Of a DNA stretch of 11,543 bases, positions 1 to 7,170 are shown piece by piece. Origin of the DNA: Chlorobiota bacterium (lineage in GTDB: Bacteria > Bacteroidota > Ignavibacteria > Kapaibacteriales > NICIL-2). The DNA is taken from assembly GCA_003695605.1 (NCBI GenBank), contig RFIK01000233.1, positions 1 to 11,543 on the forward strand. Reading direction: 5' to 3'. A program made the position numbers and the translations under genes. Numbering within the stretch: the first letter of the stretch is position 1; each line of letters opens with the position of its first letter. The notes beneath the pieces are model-generated. The model was not told the DNA's origin and did no database searches. It was given only the letters and a program-made list of their open reading frames with translations.

Positions 1-1127
1 TCACGGAGAGGTTTGCGTTTCTTCTTGGCTTTGTCTTCCGTCAGCAGGTCATCTTTCGTAGGAGGCTTCTTGCTCTTGCTTTTGAGTACACTTGATGGGG
101 CAGTCTCAATCAGGAGTGGTAGGGTCTGCTCTGGGGCGGCAGATGATGTGCTTTTTTCTGGTGTTTGTTTACTAGTGCCTTTGGCTTTCACATTCGGGCG
201 TGCTTCGCGCCGTTGGGGTTGCGCAGGTTTTTCGGGTTTCCGTTGTTGACGTTTGCCGCGGCGCGGCTCTTCAACAGGGAGTTCGATTTTCCCGACGACG
301 GTCAGTCCCCGTAGCTTCCACGCGGTAGATGGACTATCAGGTTCGGACGTGGCAATGACGTTCGAGACGCGGCGACGACGCTTGGTCTCGCCTGTGTCGT
401 CACTTCCTTCTTCGGCAGAAATAGGGAGTTCGTGAGTGGCACGCTCGCTCGACTCAGGTGCTTGTTCCGGAGCAAGTGACGGTTCTGCTTCCGTTTCGGA
501 ACCTTCTCCTGGATCGCTAATTTCTGAAAGCGTGGACTCGGAAATTTCTTCAGTGAGAGAAACGGGAACTGCTGGTGCATCAACTTCAGCAGCGACCTCG
601 CCAGTAACCTCTTCGCGATGGGTAACATCCATTGGAGTGGAGGTTTCGGGAGCACTTTCGACTGATGGAGGTTCTTCAACAGCGGCTATGGACTCATCCC
701 GCTCGCGATGCGGCTCTTCGGTTACCTGAAGCGAATGCACCGTTTCGACGCTGATCGCATCTGGCAGGGTGCTTTCACCATCGAGTTCGACAGGTGTAGG
801 CTCTGGCACTGGAGCCTCTGCCTGAAGCGCTTCGACAGCAGGCTGCTCTGCTTGCTTCTGTGGAGGATGGTGCGGGGGTGCTTCTTTTTTCGTCGGTGTG
901 CGGTGGCGGTCGAATTGCTCGACTTTGCTACGGATGCGCTCGGCTGCTTTTGCTTCCTTCGCAAAATGCCCAGCTACTGCTTCGAGCATAGCATCATTGA
1001 GCTCGAAGCTGGGTTTAGAGGAAACATCGAATCCTTTCGCCTTGAGGTACTCAACGATCTCTTCCTTCGAGATGTTGAAGTACTTGGCAACTTTGAAGAG
1101 CTTGCGCTCTTGAGGCAATTGCAGCAT
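1..1127 (-). CDS. infB: Translation initiation factor IF-2, N-terminal part (runs off the left edge)
   Basis: IF-2 is the GTPase that brings initiator tRNA to the 30S subunit and promotes subunit joining. Only the first 375 residues are in the window; the G domain and C-terminal domains lie beyond base 1. Residues 9-55 form an IF2_N-type helical domain (KLFKVAKYFNIS, then EEIVEYLKAKGFDV). Residues 70-250 are an acidic Glu/Pro/Ala/Ser-rich linker. A conserved-looking island, GLTVVGKIELP, lies at 274-284 and resembles the equivalent segment of Bacteroidota/Chlorobiota IF-2. Residues 285-375 are Lys/Arg-rich, as expected just before the G domain. The chosen start is the only in-frame ATG before the IF2_N domain; it has only a weak GGA upstream. 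A TTG at 1157 is an alternative. The gene follows nusA by 65 bases, in the usual rimP-nusA-infB order. The identity is firm; the exact start is less so. Confidence 0.93.
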   Translation of the reverse strand, partial: MLQLPQERKLFKVAKYFNISKEEIVEYLKAKGFDVSSKPSFELNDAMLEAVAGHFAKEAKAAERIRSKVEQFDRHRTPTKKEAPPHHPPQKQAEQPAVEALQAEAPVPEPTPVELDGESTLPDAISVETVHSLQVTEEPHRERDESIAAVEEPPSVESAPETSTPMDVTHREEVTGEVAAEVDAPAVPVSLTEEISESTLSEISDPGEGSETEAEPSLAPEQAPESSERATHELPISAEEGSDDTGETKRRRRVSNVIATSEPDSPSTAWKLRGLTVVGKIELPVEEPRRGKRQQRKPEKPAQPQRREARPNVKAKGTSKQTPEKSTSSAAPEQTLPLLIETAPSSVLKSKSKKPPTKDDLLTEDKAKKKRKPLR

Positions 1128-1192
1128 TGCACGATCCAGAGAATAAACGCAGTACAAAGACGGAGCTTTTCGACAGGCATTGCTGCTGGAGA

Positions 1193-2665
1193 CTACTCTT
1201 GGCTTGGTGGTTTGGATGGGTCTTCAGGAATGAATCCATCCTCTTCATCAAGCTCGTCATAGGATTCTGTTTGCAGTTCGTCGAACATTTCCTCGATCTC
1301 GTCGAGGTCGTCTGCGCCAGATTTTCGATGGGATTGATCGCGCTCTTCTTCGAGTTGGGTTTGCGCGATAGCAATCCGTTCGGCGATGTCGGGGTATTCC
1401 TGCTCACCGAATTCGTCGAGAATAAGCTTACGAATTTCCATCAAGCGTGTCGGGGTCATCCCCGGAATACGTAGCAGCGTTTTGAAATCGGCTGCCAGAA
1501 ACTCGCGTGCGGTATCAATATGGGCTTCGATGATCTGCTCGTAGAGCTCGCGGCCAAGGTCATCCCGGAATTCGATGAGCTCGATGTCTTCGCTTCCTTC
1601 CTTGACGAGGGTGATCGCATAACCAGTCAATCGGGATGCCAAGCGAACATTCTGCCCATTTCGCCCAATAGCGAGCGAGACTTGATCATCGGGGACAACG
1701 ACGACGGCTGTTTTGTTTTCGATATCCACTTGAATTTGGCGCACCTTTGCCGGTGAAAGTGCGCGAGCAATAAAGGTGACCGGATCGTCCGACCATTCGA
1801 TAACATCAATCGTCTCGCCCGAAAGCTCACGAACGATTGCATTGATCCGGATGCCCTTCATCCCGATACACGCGCCGACAGGGTCAACACGGTCGTCGTA
1901 GCTGGTAACTGCAACTTTCGCACGTTCGCCTGGGTCGCGTGCGATAGCTTTGATTTCAACAACGCCGTCATAGACTTCCGGCACTTCCAACTCAAACAGC
2001 CGTGCCAGGAAGCGCTCGTCAGCGCGCGAGACGATGATATCCGGTGTGCTCGTTGGTGTTGCGCGGCGAACTTCCTTGACGATGGCACGGATTGTCGCAT
2101 TCTTGCGGTAGCGCTCCGTTGGAATTTGCTCTTCCAGTGGCATACGCACTTCGTTCTTGTTGTGCAGGATGAGGATGTCGTTGCGGCGAATCTGGTAGAT
2201 CTCCCCGACGATGATTTCGCCGATTTTCTGCTCGTATTCTTGGTAGATGTTGTTCCGTTCGATGTCCCGGATCTGCTGGCTCAGCACCTGCTTGGCGTAC
2301 ATGATGAGCTGGCGACCAAATTCCTGGCTAATGTTTTCCAAGGAGATTTCCTCGATGTATTCATCGCCGACATCGTACGGTTCGTCGGTTCGACGTTGGA
2401 CTTCGCTCAGGGAAATTTCTTTTGCAGGATTGAGGACGTAGTTGACGACTGTCCGCGGGAGGTAGATTTCAATATCGCCGCGATCCATGTTCAAGACGAT
2501 GTCTGGCTCGGCATCCTCGCCATATTTTTTGCGAACGAGCAAGCGAAACATATCTTCGAGCTTGCCTTGGATGAGGTCGCGGTCAATACCGCGCTCTTTT
2601 GCAATCTCGACGAATGCAGCAATGATCGCTTTCTTGTCAATTTTTTGCGTGCTTTTCCGTGGCAT
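1193..2665 (-). CDS. nusA: Transcription termination/antitermination factor NusA
   Basis: NusA binds RNA polymerase and nascent RNA and modulates pausing, intrinsic termination and antitermination. The 490-residue product has the full bacterial layout: the RNA-polymerase-binding N domain (about 1-145), an S1 domain (about 147-201), KH1 (about 208-315) with DPVGACIGMKGIRI and GxxG loop G268-G271, and KH2 (about 316-390) with SLAIGRNGQNVRLASRLTG and GxxG loop G334-G337. A short helix-hairpin-helix-like segment (LLRIPGMTPTRLMEI, about 397-411) follows, then a very acidic tail (about 435-490). The E. coli-type duplicated acidic repeats are absent, as is common outside gammaproteobacteria. The start at 2665 is preferred because GGAG lies 8 bases upstream. 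An in-frame ATG at 2689 would overlap the end of rimP and has no ribosome binding site. The gene lies 17 bases after rimP and is almost certainly cotranscribed with it. Confidence 0.97.
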   Translation of the reverse strand: MPRKSTQKIDKKAIIAAFVEIAKERGIDRDLIQGKLEDMFRLLVRKKYGEDAEPDIVLNMDRGDIEIYLPRTVVNYVLNPAKEISLSEVQRRTDEPYDVGDEYIEEISLENISQEFGRQLIMYAKQVLSQQIRDIERNNIYQEYEQKIGEIIVGEIYQIRRNDILILHNKNEVRMPLEEQIPTERYRKNATIRAIVKEVRRATPTSTPDIIVSRADERFLARLFELEVPEVYDGVVEIKAIARDPGERAKVAVTSYDDRVDPVGACIGMKGIRINAIVRELSGETIDVIEWSDDPVTFIARALSPAKVRQIQVDIENKTAVVVVPDDQVSLAIGRNGQNVRLASRLTGYAITLVKEGSEDIELIEFRDDLGRELYEQIIEAHIDTAREFLAADFKTLLRIPGMTPTRLMEIRKLILDEFGEQEYPDIAERIAIAQTQLEEERDQSHRKSGADDLDEIEEMFDELQTESYDELDEEDGFIPEDPSKPPSQE

Positions 2666-2673
2666 CGTAGTAT

Positions 2674-2677
2674 CTCC
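2674..2677 (-). promoter_or_regulatory. Shine-Dalgarno site deciding the nusA start
   Basis: The minus strand reads GGAG eight bases before the ATG at 2665. This supports the MPRKSTQ start over the in-frame ATG at 2689, which would add eight residues and overlap the rimP stop region. Confidence 0.7.
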
Positions 2678-2682
2678 GAAGG

Positions 2683-3126
2683 TTACCATTCAAGTTCAAC
2701 GTGTGCTCGTCTAATCGCGGAAAAGGGGATCGAGACTGTTTGATCTGAGCAATCGAGTACGATTGCCTGCTCGCCGCACGAGCGTAGTCGCCCACGGTAG
2801 GTTGTGCCATCATCGGTATGTACAGAGAGCATACGCCCGATGTGCTTAGGATATTGCCAATGGTACTCAAGTGGGCGGTCCACTCCAGGCGAGGAAACAT
2901 CCAAGCGAACGACGTCTGCAAGTTGTGGGTCGGTATCAAGCAGTGGTTCAAGATCTCGGCTGATTGCTTCGCAGAGCGAATGGGTGACACTTTCGACGCT
3001 ATCAATAAACAGCTCCAGTACGAGTGCGTGACGCTGCCCCCGCACATGGCACTCAAGCAGCTCGGCATTGTGGTGCCGGCAGACGTGGCGTATTCGATCG
3101 AGCGTCTCTTCCGGTATCGTGCGCAT
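2683..3126 (-). CDS. rimP: Ribosome maturation factor RimP
   Basis: RimP is needed for maturation of the 30S ribosomal subunit. The 147-residue product is of normal family length. Its N-terminal domain (about 1-85) ends in the family signature DVSSPGVDRPL (76-86), followed by a YPKHIGRML segment leading into the C-terminal SH3-like barrel (about 91-147). The ATG at 3126 is chosen. A TTG at 3177 would extend the frame by 17 residues, but that extension would translate through a hairpin plus T-run that looks like a terminator, and it adds nothing resembling RimP. No Shine-Dalgarno sequence is visible before 3126, which is common in Bacteroidota. It is the first gene of the rimP-nusA-infB operon. 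The name rests on the signature, the length and the operon position. Confidence 0.93.
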   Translation of the reverse strand: MRTIPEETLDRIRHVCRHHNAELLECHVRGQRHALVLELFIDSVESVTHSLCEAISRDLEPLLDTDPQLADVVRLDVSSPGVDRPLEYHWQYPKHIGRMLSVHTDDGTTYRGRLRSCGEQAIVLDCSDQTVSIPFSAIRRAHVELEW

Positions 3127-3139
3127 ACACAGTGCGAAC

Positions 3140-3160
3140 AAAAAAAGGGCATTATTGCCC
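3140..3160 (-). terminator. Intrinsic terminator or leader attenuator before rimP
   Basis: Read on the minus strand, GGGCA-ATAA-TGCCC (3160-3147) forms a 5-bp GC-rich stem with a four-base loop, directly followed by seven T residues (3146-3140). It lies 50 bases after the stop of the upstream surface-protein gene and 13 bases before the rimP ATG. The simplest reading is the terminator of the upstream gene. Because a promoter-like element lies between that gene and the hairpin, it could also sit in the rimP-nusA-infB leader as an attenuator. The stem is short, so termination may be weak or may need NusA. Confidence 0.6.
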
Positions 3161-3185
3161 AGTCCACGTGAACGCAAGCCGGTCG

Positions 3186-3215
3186 CAAATATACGGCGCT
3201 CAAAGCCCGATCAAT
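3186..3215 (-). promoter_or_regulatory. Candidate Bacteroidota-type promoter for rimP-nusA-infB
   Basis: The minus strand reads TATATTTG at 3193-3186, an exact match to the Bacteroidota -7 consensus TAnnTTTG. ATTG lies 18 bases upstream (3215-3212), near where the -33 TTG/TTTG element is expected. The upstream element overlaps the stop codon of the large surface-protein gene. Transcription would begin near 3178-3180, giving a leader of about 50 bases that contains the hairpin at 3147-3160. The call rests on motif and position alone. Confidence 0.4.
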
Positions 3216-6200
3216 CGAGCAACATAGCGAGGCTTCGGCGTAGTTGGTCGGTGGTGAAGACGAGGAAATACATGCCTGCAGGCAGCGAGCGTCGCCCAAC
3301 AGTGAAGGTGTGCTCGCCACGTTCGAGCATGCCGCGATGGAGGAGAAGTGCTCGGCGTCCGGTAACGTCGTAGAGCGATAGTTCCGCGTCGGCGCGGACA
3401 ATCTGGCGAACCAGAAAACTCAGCGTTGATCCATCGTCATGGACTTCGATGGATGTATGCGAGCCAAGCTGAATAAGGCGTGCGTCGAGGTTACATCCGT
3501 CACGGAGTTCAAGCCAGCCCGGCTCGACGGTTCTCACGCGAATTGCGGTATCACTGACGGCAATACTGCGTTGATCTGGAGCAATTGCTGTCCGACGTAC
3601 CTTCCCCAACAGGACACGACCGGAAAGCGTCGCGATTGTTCCACTGCCGGTGATGGTGCCACTACGAAGTTCGAGCCGGTAGCCATCGGCTGTCTGTGCG
3701 CCACTGACGGTACCACCCATGAATGCTGATGCACTTGCAACATCCTCGATGAAAAGAAGGCTACGATCGAAATGGATCGGGATCGTCATGCTGTCGATGC
3801 GAAGAGGACGAGCAACACCATCACACTGTACGCTATAGCTGACCCGCTCTCCTGGGGATGCGACAAGCGTCTCCGGAATTGAGATGCGTAGTGCAATTGG
3901 CGATGAACCGATGCTATCGCGCAGTGCTCGACCGTTGATGATGATCACAAGTCGCTTCGTACATGGCTCGACAGCATCGAGGATGATCGTATGCTGCACA
4001 ATTCCAGGCTCGGTGGGGGTGATGGTGATCGTCCCACCAGATGTTGCGCCTGGAGCGATGCCCTCTCCAAGGAACGGAAACGAAAGCCGGAGCCACACGG
4101 GCAACGCGCCAATCGGAGCAATGGTGATGGTATCGCTATTGGGATTGCTAATTGTGGCACGCGCAGTGACACTGCTCCCAATACGTACATCGCCAACATC
4201 AATACGGAGTGTATCACTCCCGTTGCTTTCTTCGAAACCGAGCACGAGGTCTTCCACCTGAGCAACAACCGAGAGCGTTAGAATGCGACTGCACGGTTCG
4301 ATGCGGAGGGAAAGTAGTGCGGTATCACTTCCAAGTGGAAGGTTGCGCGGGTCAATAGTGAGTTTGATGGTATGTGTGCCATCGTCAATTGGCCCAAGCG
4401 GGACAGATGGCTCTATCCATGGAGCCGATGACGAGACAGAAACGATGCGATTGCCCGCGCCATTCGGCGGTGTACTCGAAATGGAAAGCTGTACCAGCTG
4501 TGCAAGTAGCGCAGTATCGCGGCAGCGGAGAATGCGTCCGAGTGTAAGTGCTGTGGTACTCAAAGAGGCATAGCTCCCGATTCGCTTGCCACGCACGATG
4601 AGCACCTCCGACTGAGTGCAGCGTTGATCTCCAAACAAGATGATGAGTCGCTGCTCAGAGGCAGTGTACCCGTTAGGGCTGTACCGAACGCGAATCACGA
4701 CGGAATCTCGTGGAGGAATCGTCAGCGTCGGGGCGGGAATCGGTTGGACGATTTGGAGTTGCTCATCGGCAAGTTGCTCAAGCTCAAGTGGTGCAAGGGA
4801 TGTGTTGTACAGCGTAATCGTTGTGTCGGCGAAGATTCTGTTACACGAGTCGAGCGTGGGGAAGATGATCTCACGGGCAGAGAGTGCAATGTAGGGCGTT
4901 GTGAGCACCCCACGGAGAGGAATCTTGAGCGAATCGCGGCACTGCGCAGAACTGTAGCGAATCGTGATATCCCCCGAATATGATTGGTCGAGCATGGGCG
5001 AAAACTCAATCGGGATGGCGCGTCGCTGTCCAGCGCGGAGAGTGAACGTTCCCGGAAATCCAGCACCCAGACGAAACGGCGCTTGTACGGCAATGCTCTC
5101 GATGGTGACATCACCGCTCGAGGCGGTAACGATGATCGAGTCCGACGTTGGTGGAACTGTGCCACCGCATCGCTTGATGACGCCGAAATCCTTGATGGAA
5201 GATTGTGCCGAGAGCGCCCCAGCAGCACCTGATTTTGTGCCTTGGACCCTGATCCACAGAACCCGTCCACATGGGAGAATGCGAATCCCGACGCTATCGC
5301 TCCACGCGCCAGCGGTAAGCGGGGCAAACCGGAGCCGAAGTGCGATTTGCTCACCTACTTTCAGCTGTGCTGGAAGCGAGGGGGCGACGATAAAAAACGG
5401 CGACGGCTCCTGCCCACGTTCCAGCTCGATGGGAATGCTCGATTGATTTGTGAGCGTGACGACTGCTTCGCTAACGGACTCGCAGCCACTGAGCGGCGCA
5501 AATGCAACAGTCGCTTGCGATGATTGCAGCCGGACTTGAAGCAGCTCAATCGTCGTAGGGCTCGACAGTGCTGTACAGCCGAACTCGTTTGTAACTTCGA
5601 CGGTGTACGATCCAGCCGAACTTGCTAAAAACGACGCACCGGTCGCGCCAGCAATCGGTGTGGCGTTGCGGTGCCACTGATAGCGCCAGCCGGGGACGTA
5701 GGGAGCAGTGATCAAAAGCGTCGAATCTTCGCAGAGCTGAACGCGGGAGGTGGGGAACGTTGTAACAGTCGGTGTTGGTTGGACCGTGACAATGACCGAG
5801 TCACTCAAGACAAAGCACCCGTCGGGGCGGCGTAAACGGAGGCGATACTCGCCACTGGTTGTGGCGCGATAGGTTGTACCGGTTGCACCGGGAATTGCTG
5901 CACCATCCCGGAGCCATTGCGCCTGGTAGCCTGCAGGTATCGAGGGGATGCTCAACATAATGGAGCCACCCTCACAGAATGTCGTCGGTGAACCGTCGGT
6001 GCGGAGCGCAGGTCCTTGCTCGACTTGTTTGAGCGCCGTCACTTGCGCAAACGAAGCAGTGTTGTACTGCCGCCCGCGCGTAGATTGTGGCGGCGGATAC
6101 GCGCCGTACTCATCATCCTGCCCATAGCGATACGCAAAGAGGCGATAGGTGTAACTCACCCCGCAGACGAGCGAGACAGGATCAATGTAGCTTGTTGCAG

Positions 6201-7134
6201 CCGAGGGAAGATGTGCCAGGACAACAGTCGAGCCAATGCGCTCGCCATCGCGGTACATGCGACCTTGTTCTGGTATGAAGTTCTGACCAGCGCTATCGCG
6301 GACGAGCAGATAGCCTTGTGTGCCATCTTGTGGGTATGGATCGACAGCGCTGTTCCACGCAAGCTGAACATTCGAGCTCGTTACAGTTGCTTGGAGTCGA
6401 GGGGATGTCCACTGCGGGCGCCGTGCGGCGTGCCAGAATTCCCAGTTCGATGCCGACGAACTACACGATTTGTTCGGGAGTGTCCGAGTGATATTGACGG
6501 CACATGCCTCCGAAAGCGGTGCCCCGTGTGGACCATTGTACTGGCTGAGCAGACTGCCAGGGAAGACACGATTGCTCTGTCCGTTATTGAGTGCGCTGGC
6601 GGTATTTAATTTCGGTTCTGGCATAGCAAGCCAGTACGAACCAGGGGATGCACGATGTCCGAGTCCATGAACGTGATTGCCTTGGGAATCGAGAATCTCC
6701 ATGATGTCTCCCTCTTGTGCGAGATTCATCGGTGCATCGGGGAATTGGACGTCCGGCGCAGCATAGGGATCGAAAAAGCGGGTGTCATTTTTCGCAAGCA
6801 TCACGCGCCCATCTGCCATCGAGGTGTCGAAATCTTGGGTTGAATTGGAAATGTAGTCGCGGTGCCAAATCCCGATGATCGTTCCGGCGCGAACATGCTG
6901 CCAGTAGGGAATGGATTTGAAGCGGACGCCGCCTTGCCGCGCTGTCTGCGATGCATTGTTATCGGTAACAACCCACCCGCGGAGGTCGAGGTTGTCCTCG
7001 AGCACGAGAATTTCTGTCCACTCCTGCGGAGGATTATCGTTGTAGTACTCGCTGACTACGACAGGTTGTGCAAAAGCTCGCACGAGCGTAAGCATGCTTG
7101 CAATGCCAAGCACAGCGAAGCGGCATGTGTTCAT
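3211..7134 (-). CDS. Large secreted multidomain protein: lamin-tail-like, Fn3-like, Ig-like, ASH repeats, cohesin-like domain, T9SS tail
   Basis: This is a 1307-residue exported protein of unknown specific function, probably a cell-surface adhesin or structural scaffold. A signal peptide covers residues 1-22 (hydrophobic core, then AFA before Gln23). Residues 25-165 resemble a lamin-tail domain (PQEWTEILVLEDN, then DLRGWVVTDNN). Residues 245-345 are Fn3-like. Two Ig-like domains follow (384-452 and 465-531; C387/C440 and C468/C520). About five ASH or choice-of-anchor-D repeats occupy 535-1070. Residues 1078-1212 look cohesin-like (LVASPGERVSYSV, then IHFDRSLLFIED). The last 80 residues resemble a T9SS sorting domain (LSLYDVTGRRALLL, then LPAGMYFLVF), but lack a clear YPNP-type motif at its start. 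No catalytic residues were recognised. It follows the 1342-aa surface gene by 36 bases, with no terminator visible between them, so the two are likely cotranscribed. No Shine-Dalgarno is visible; the start is set by the signal peptide. Confidence 0.88.
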   Translation of the reverse strand: MNTCRFAVLGIASMLTLVRAFAQPVVVSEYYNDNPPQEWTEILVLEDNLDLRGWVVTDNNASQTARQGGVRFKSIPYWQHVRAGTIIGIWHRDYISNSTQDFDTSMADGRVMLAKNDTRFFDPYAAPDVQFPDAPMNLAQEGDIMEILDSQGNHVHGLGHRASPGSYWLAMPEPKLNTASALNNGQSNRVFPGSLLSQYNGPHGAPLSEACAVNITRTLPNKSCSSSASNWEFWHAARRPQWTSPRLQATVTSSNVQLAWNSAVDPYPQDGTQGYLLVRDSAGQNFIPEQGRMYRDGERIGSTVVLAHLPSAATSYIDPVSLVCGVSYTYRLFAYRYGQDDEYGAYPPPQSTRGRQYNTASFAQVTALKQVEQGPALRTDGSPTTFCEGGSIMLSIPSIPAGYQAQWLRDGAAIPGATGTTYRATTSGEYRLRLRRPDGCFVLSDSVIVTVQPTPTVTTFPTSRVQLCEDSTLLITAPYVPGWRYQWHRNATPIAGATGASFLASSAGSYTVEVTNEFGCTALSSPTTIELLQVRLQSSQATVAFAPLSGCESVSEAVVTLTNQSSIPIELERGQEPSPFFIVAPSLPAQLKVGEQIALRLRFAPLTAGAWSDSVGIRILPCGRVLWIRVQGTKSGAAGALSAQSSIKDFGVIKRCGGTVPPTSDSIIVTASSGDVTIESIAVQAPFRLGAGFPGTFTLRAGQRRAIPIEFSPMLDQSYSGDITIRYSSAQCRDSLKIPLRGVLTTPYIALSAREIIFPTLDSCNRIFADTTITLYNTSLAPLELEQLADEQLQIVQPIPAPTLTIPPRDSVVIRVRYSPNGYTASEQRLIILFGDQRCTQSEVLIVRGKRIGSYASLSTTALTLGRILRCRDTALLAQLVQLSISSTPPNGAGNRIVSVSSSAPWIEPSVPLGPIDDGTHTIKLTIDPRNLPLGSDTALLSLRIEPCSRILTLSVVAQVEDLVLGFEESNGSDTLRIDVGDVRIGSSVTARATISNPNSDTITIAPIGALPVWLRLSFPFLGEGIAPGATSGGTITITPTEPGIVQHTIILDAVEPCTKRLVIIINGRALRDSIGSSPIALRISIPETLVASPGERVSYSVQCDGVARPLRIDSMTIPIHFDRSLLFIEDVASASAFMGGTVSGAQTADGYRLELRSGTITGSGTIATLSGRVLLGKVRRTAIAPDQRSIAVSDTAIRVRTVEPGWLELRDGCNLDARLIQLGSHTSIEVHDDGSTLSFLVRQIVRADAELSLYDVTGRRALLLHRGMLERGEHTFTVGRRSLPAGMYFLVFTTDQLRRSLAMLLD
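3925..5532 (-). repeat. Five ASH/choice-of-anchor-D-type repeats in the 1307-aa protein
   Basis: Residues 535-1070 hold about five diverged repeats of roughly 100 residues. Each has a strand like VVTLTNQSSIPIEL and a later segment like ALRLRFAPLTAGAWSD. The first four each carry one Cys near the start and one near the last strand: C551/C622, C656/C732, C764/C839 and C871/C948. The fifth keeps only the late one, C1058. ASH-type beta sandwiches are common in secreted Bacteroidota/Chlorobiota proteins. Repeat borders are approximate and the units are diverged, so this is protein-level repetition with no obvious DNA repeat. Confidence 0.7.
5542..5985 (-). repeat. Two Ig-like domains in tandem in the 1307-aa protein
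   Basis: Residues 384-452 and 465-531 align with each other. Both start with a Cys-acidic pair (FCEGG and LCEDS), contain a W-centred strand plus turn (AQWLRDGAAIPGATG and YQWHRNATPIAGATG), and end with GEYRLRLRRPDGC or GSYTVEVTNEFGC. Cys spacing is 53 and 52 residues, fitting an intradomain disulfide. Similar units occur in the neighbouring 1342-aa protein (for example YQWEKDGQPLAGAT). Confidence 0.75.
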
Positions 7135-7170
7135 CGCAATCGATTCTGTTTGGTGTGCAATGAGCTGCTA

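Noticed and set aside
708..1262. 184-codon plus-strand frame ending in a run of serines
   Set aside because: It is antisense to infB and the end of nusA. The serine run mirrors acidic codons of the NusA tail.
2126..2743. 205-codon open frame on the plus strand, opposite nusA
   Set aside because: It lies wholly antisense to the highly conserved nusA gene and the end of rimP, and its product resembles no family. It is a shadow frame.
3165..3170. CACGTG palindrome in the rimP leader
   Set aside because: A six-base palindrome is expected by chance at this scale and nothing else supports an operator.
3127..3177. Upstream TTG start that would lengthen RimP by 17 residues
   Set aside because: The extension runs through a hairpin and T-run, uses a rare start codon, and adds nothing like RimP. 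The ATG at 3126 gives the normal length.
7135..7170. Possible terminator or promoter between the two large surface genes
   Set aside because: The 36 bases contain no inverted repeat with a T-run and no promoter-like element. Two tandem TAG stops end the upstream gene.
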